From Actinopolymorpha singaporensis (GTDB lineage Bacteria; Actinomycetota; Actinomycetes; Propionibacteriales; Actinopolymorphaceae), in NCBI RefSeq assembly GCF_900104745.1, contig NZ_LT629732.1, positions 5,133,981-5,197,980 of the forward strand: 64,000 bases of DNA. Reading direction: 5' to 3'. A program made the translations under genes and the position numbers. The notes below the pieces were generated by a model. The model was not told the origin of the DNA, did not search any database, and was given only the letters and a program-made list of their open reading frames with translations. Position 1 is the stretch's first letter. The number at the start of each line of letters is the position of its first letter. Positions 63,062-64,000 of the stretch are shown piece by piece.

Positions 63062-63958
63062 TCAGCGGCCGAGAACAGGTCCGGACTCCACGACCTCCAG
63101 GTCGATCTGGCCAGGCCCCTGGACAGCAGGTTGTGCGATGTCGTACGGACCATACGCACCGACCCGGAACCGGCCGTGCCAACTGGTGTTCAACTCCACC
63201 GACCGCGGGCCCGCCGTGTCGTAGGTGTACTCCACCTGCGGGTCGGAGTCGTCATAGCTACTACCAGGGGTGTCGAACTTCCTGGTGACACCGGGTTCGA
63301 ACGTCCACTCCCACTCGCCCTCGGCCGTAACAGTGACGTCGAAGTTGAAGACATGCACGGTCTTGGCCGGCATCTGCTGAGGCTGACCGGACTGGAAGTA
63401 CGTCGGCAGGTTGACCAGCGTACGAGAGTTCGCTGGTTGTACCGACAGTCGTTGTGGCGGCACCCACACCGCCCAGTTCTTACGAACCTCCTCCCCCACA
63501 TCAGCTGTCGTCACCACGTCAGATGGATCGTCCAGACACACCATGCCCCGTTGTTGCCAAGTTGTGCCGGCCCTCAGCAGATAGACATCATAAGAATATT
63601 TCATGCTGCCATCAGGATTTACCCCGCAACGCATCGCCGTTCTGCAAGTCCCGTATCCACCCATTTCACAGGTTGGCTTCAACCACCATCTGCAATCCGT
63701 ACACGAAGGGCCCCCACCCGAGTCGACTACCTCCCCATCTTTAGTCAACAGAGCCGCTTGGCCCGCGAACCTACCTTTGCCGCCATCCGGAGGTGGAGGT
63801 GGCTCAGGATTCCTGCAACCAAGGCAAGCCCAAGCGTCCGTCGCGAAGAAGGTTCCGCACACCATGGCACCGATCAGCAGAAGTACTAACTGCTGGATTC
63901 TCCGAGGACCTGCCCCGCGGCCAACCAGCGGTCTCCTCTTCGCACGAAGGTCATCCAC
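63062..63958 (-). CDS. Secreted cysteine-containing protein of unknown function
   Basis: About 298 residues. A signal peptide (IQQLVLLLIGAMVCGTFFAT, then DAWA) precedes CLGC and a proline run. Further Cys pairs (CTDC, and CEM...GTC...CG) suggest a disulfide-bonded module, followed by a PKD-like beta domain, EWEWTFEPGVTRKFDTPGSS and YTYDTAGPRSVELNTSWHG. I do not recognise the family. The GTG at 63958 follows GGAGAGG. The gene and its upstream flank show clear A+T-rich patches (around 63570-63680) unlike the rest of the window, so recent transfer is possible. Its promoter lies beyond the right edge or inside the last 40 bp. Confidence 0.72.
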   Translation of the reverse strand: MDDLRAKRRPLVGRGAGPRRIQQLVLLLIGAMVCGTFFATDAWACLGCRNPEPPPPPDGGKGRFAGQAALLTKDGEVVDSGGGPSCTDCRWWLKPTCEMGGYGTCRTAMRCGVNPDGSMKYSYDVYLLRAGTTWQQRGMVCLDDPSDVVTTADVGEEVRKNWAVWVPPQRLSVQPANSRTLVNLPTYFQSGQPQQMPAKTVHVFNFDVTVTAEGEWEWTFEPGVTRKFDTPGSSYDDSDPQVEYTYDTAGPRSVELNTSWHGRFRVGAYGPYDIAQPAVQGPGQIDLEVVESGPVLGR

Positions 63959-64000
63959 GAACCTCTCCAAGCCTCAGGTTTGTAGCTCTCGACCGTCTTA

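Overview
The window is about 70% or more G+C with GTG/TTG starts, many apparently leaderless transcripts, and gene order typical of Actinobacteria. Two blocks known from Mycobacterium tuberculosis and Streptomyces are recognisable: the Rv1822-Rv1832-like block (pgsA, DUF881, sbp, DUF881, gcvH, garA, ftsR, DUF151 nuclease, ResR-like MerR, gcvP; 12.9-25.2 kb) and a dispersed Rv1617-Rv1633-like block (uvrB, coaE, rpsA, polA, pdtaR, pyk; 31.7-58.7 kb). A propionibacterial actinomycete (Actinopolymorpha, Kribbella or Nocardioides relative) would fit, but the genus cannot be fixed from the sequence alone. This is core chromosome; no IS, prophage, CRISPR array or plasmid origin is visible.

Layout. 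0-3 kb: the start of a DNA-repair exonuclease leaving the window on the left, then a cyclic di-AMP riboswitch controlling an Rpf/LysM muralytic protein, and an ECF sigma/anti-sigma pair. 3-12.9 kb: GH130 glycosidase, TldD/TldE protease pair, DapA-like aldolase, S9 peptidase with a beta-hydroxyacid dehydrogenase, two decayed genes (NmrA-like and TetR-like) and a luciferase-like oxidoreductase. 12.9-25.2 kb: glycine cleavage, GarA signalling and cell-division block with a glycine riboswitch in front of gcvP. 25.3-35.8 kb: helD, small membrane proteins, a small gene with a perfect LexA operator, IMPase/GDPD pair, uvrB, coaE. 35.9-48.8 kb: rpsA, a phosphotransferase, M18 aminopeptidase, methyltransferase, polA, thioesterase, and ileS behind a translational T-box. 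48.8-57 kb: a GNAT-membrane fusion protein, a complete branched-chain amino-acid ABC transporter (livKHMGF), pdtaR and tRNA-Leu(CAA). 57.2-64 kb: pyk, a two-gene ABC exporter, a glutamine-synthetase-like ligase with an amidohydrolase (a split FluG arrangement), and a lower-GC secreted protein.

Common themes are RNA-based control (c-di-AMP, glycine and tRNA-Ile sensing), DNA repair with two candidate SOS boxes, and nitrogen/amino-acid metabolism (gcvP, gcvH, garA, liv, GS-like). Short tandem duplications of 9-27 bp recur, several exactly across stop codons, and one of them has helped inactivate a TetR gene.
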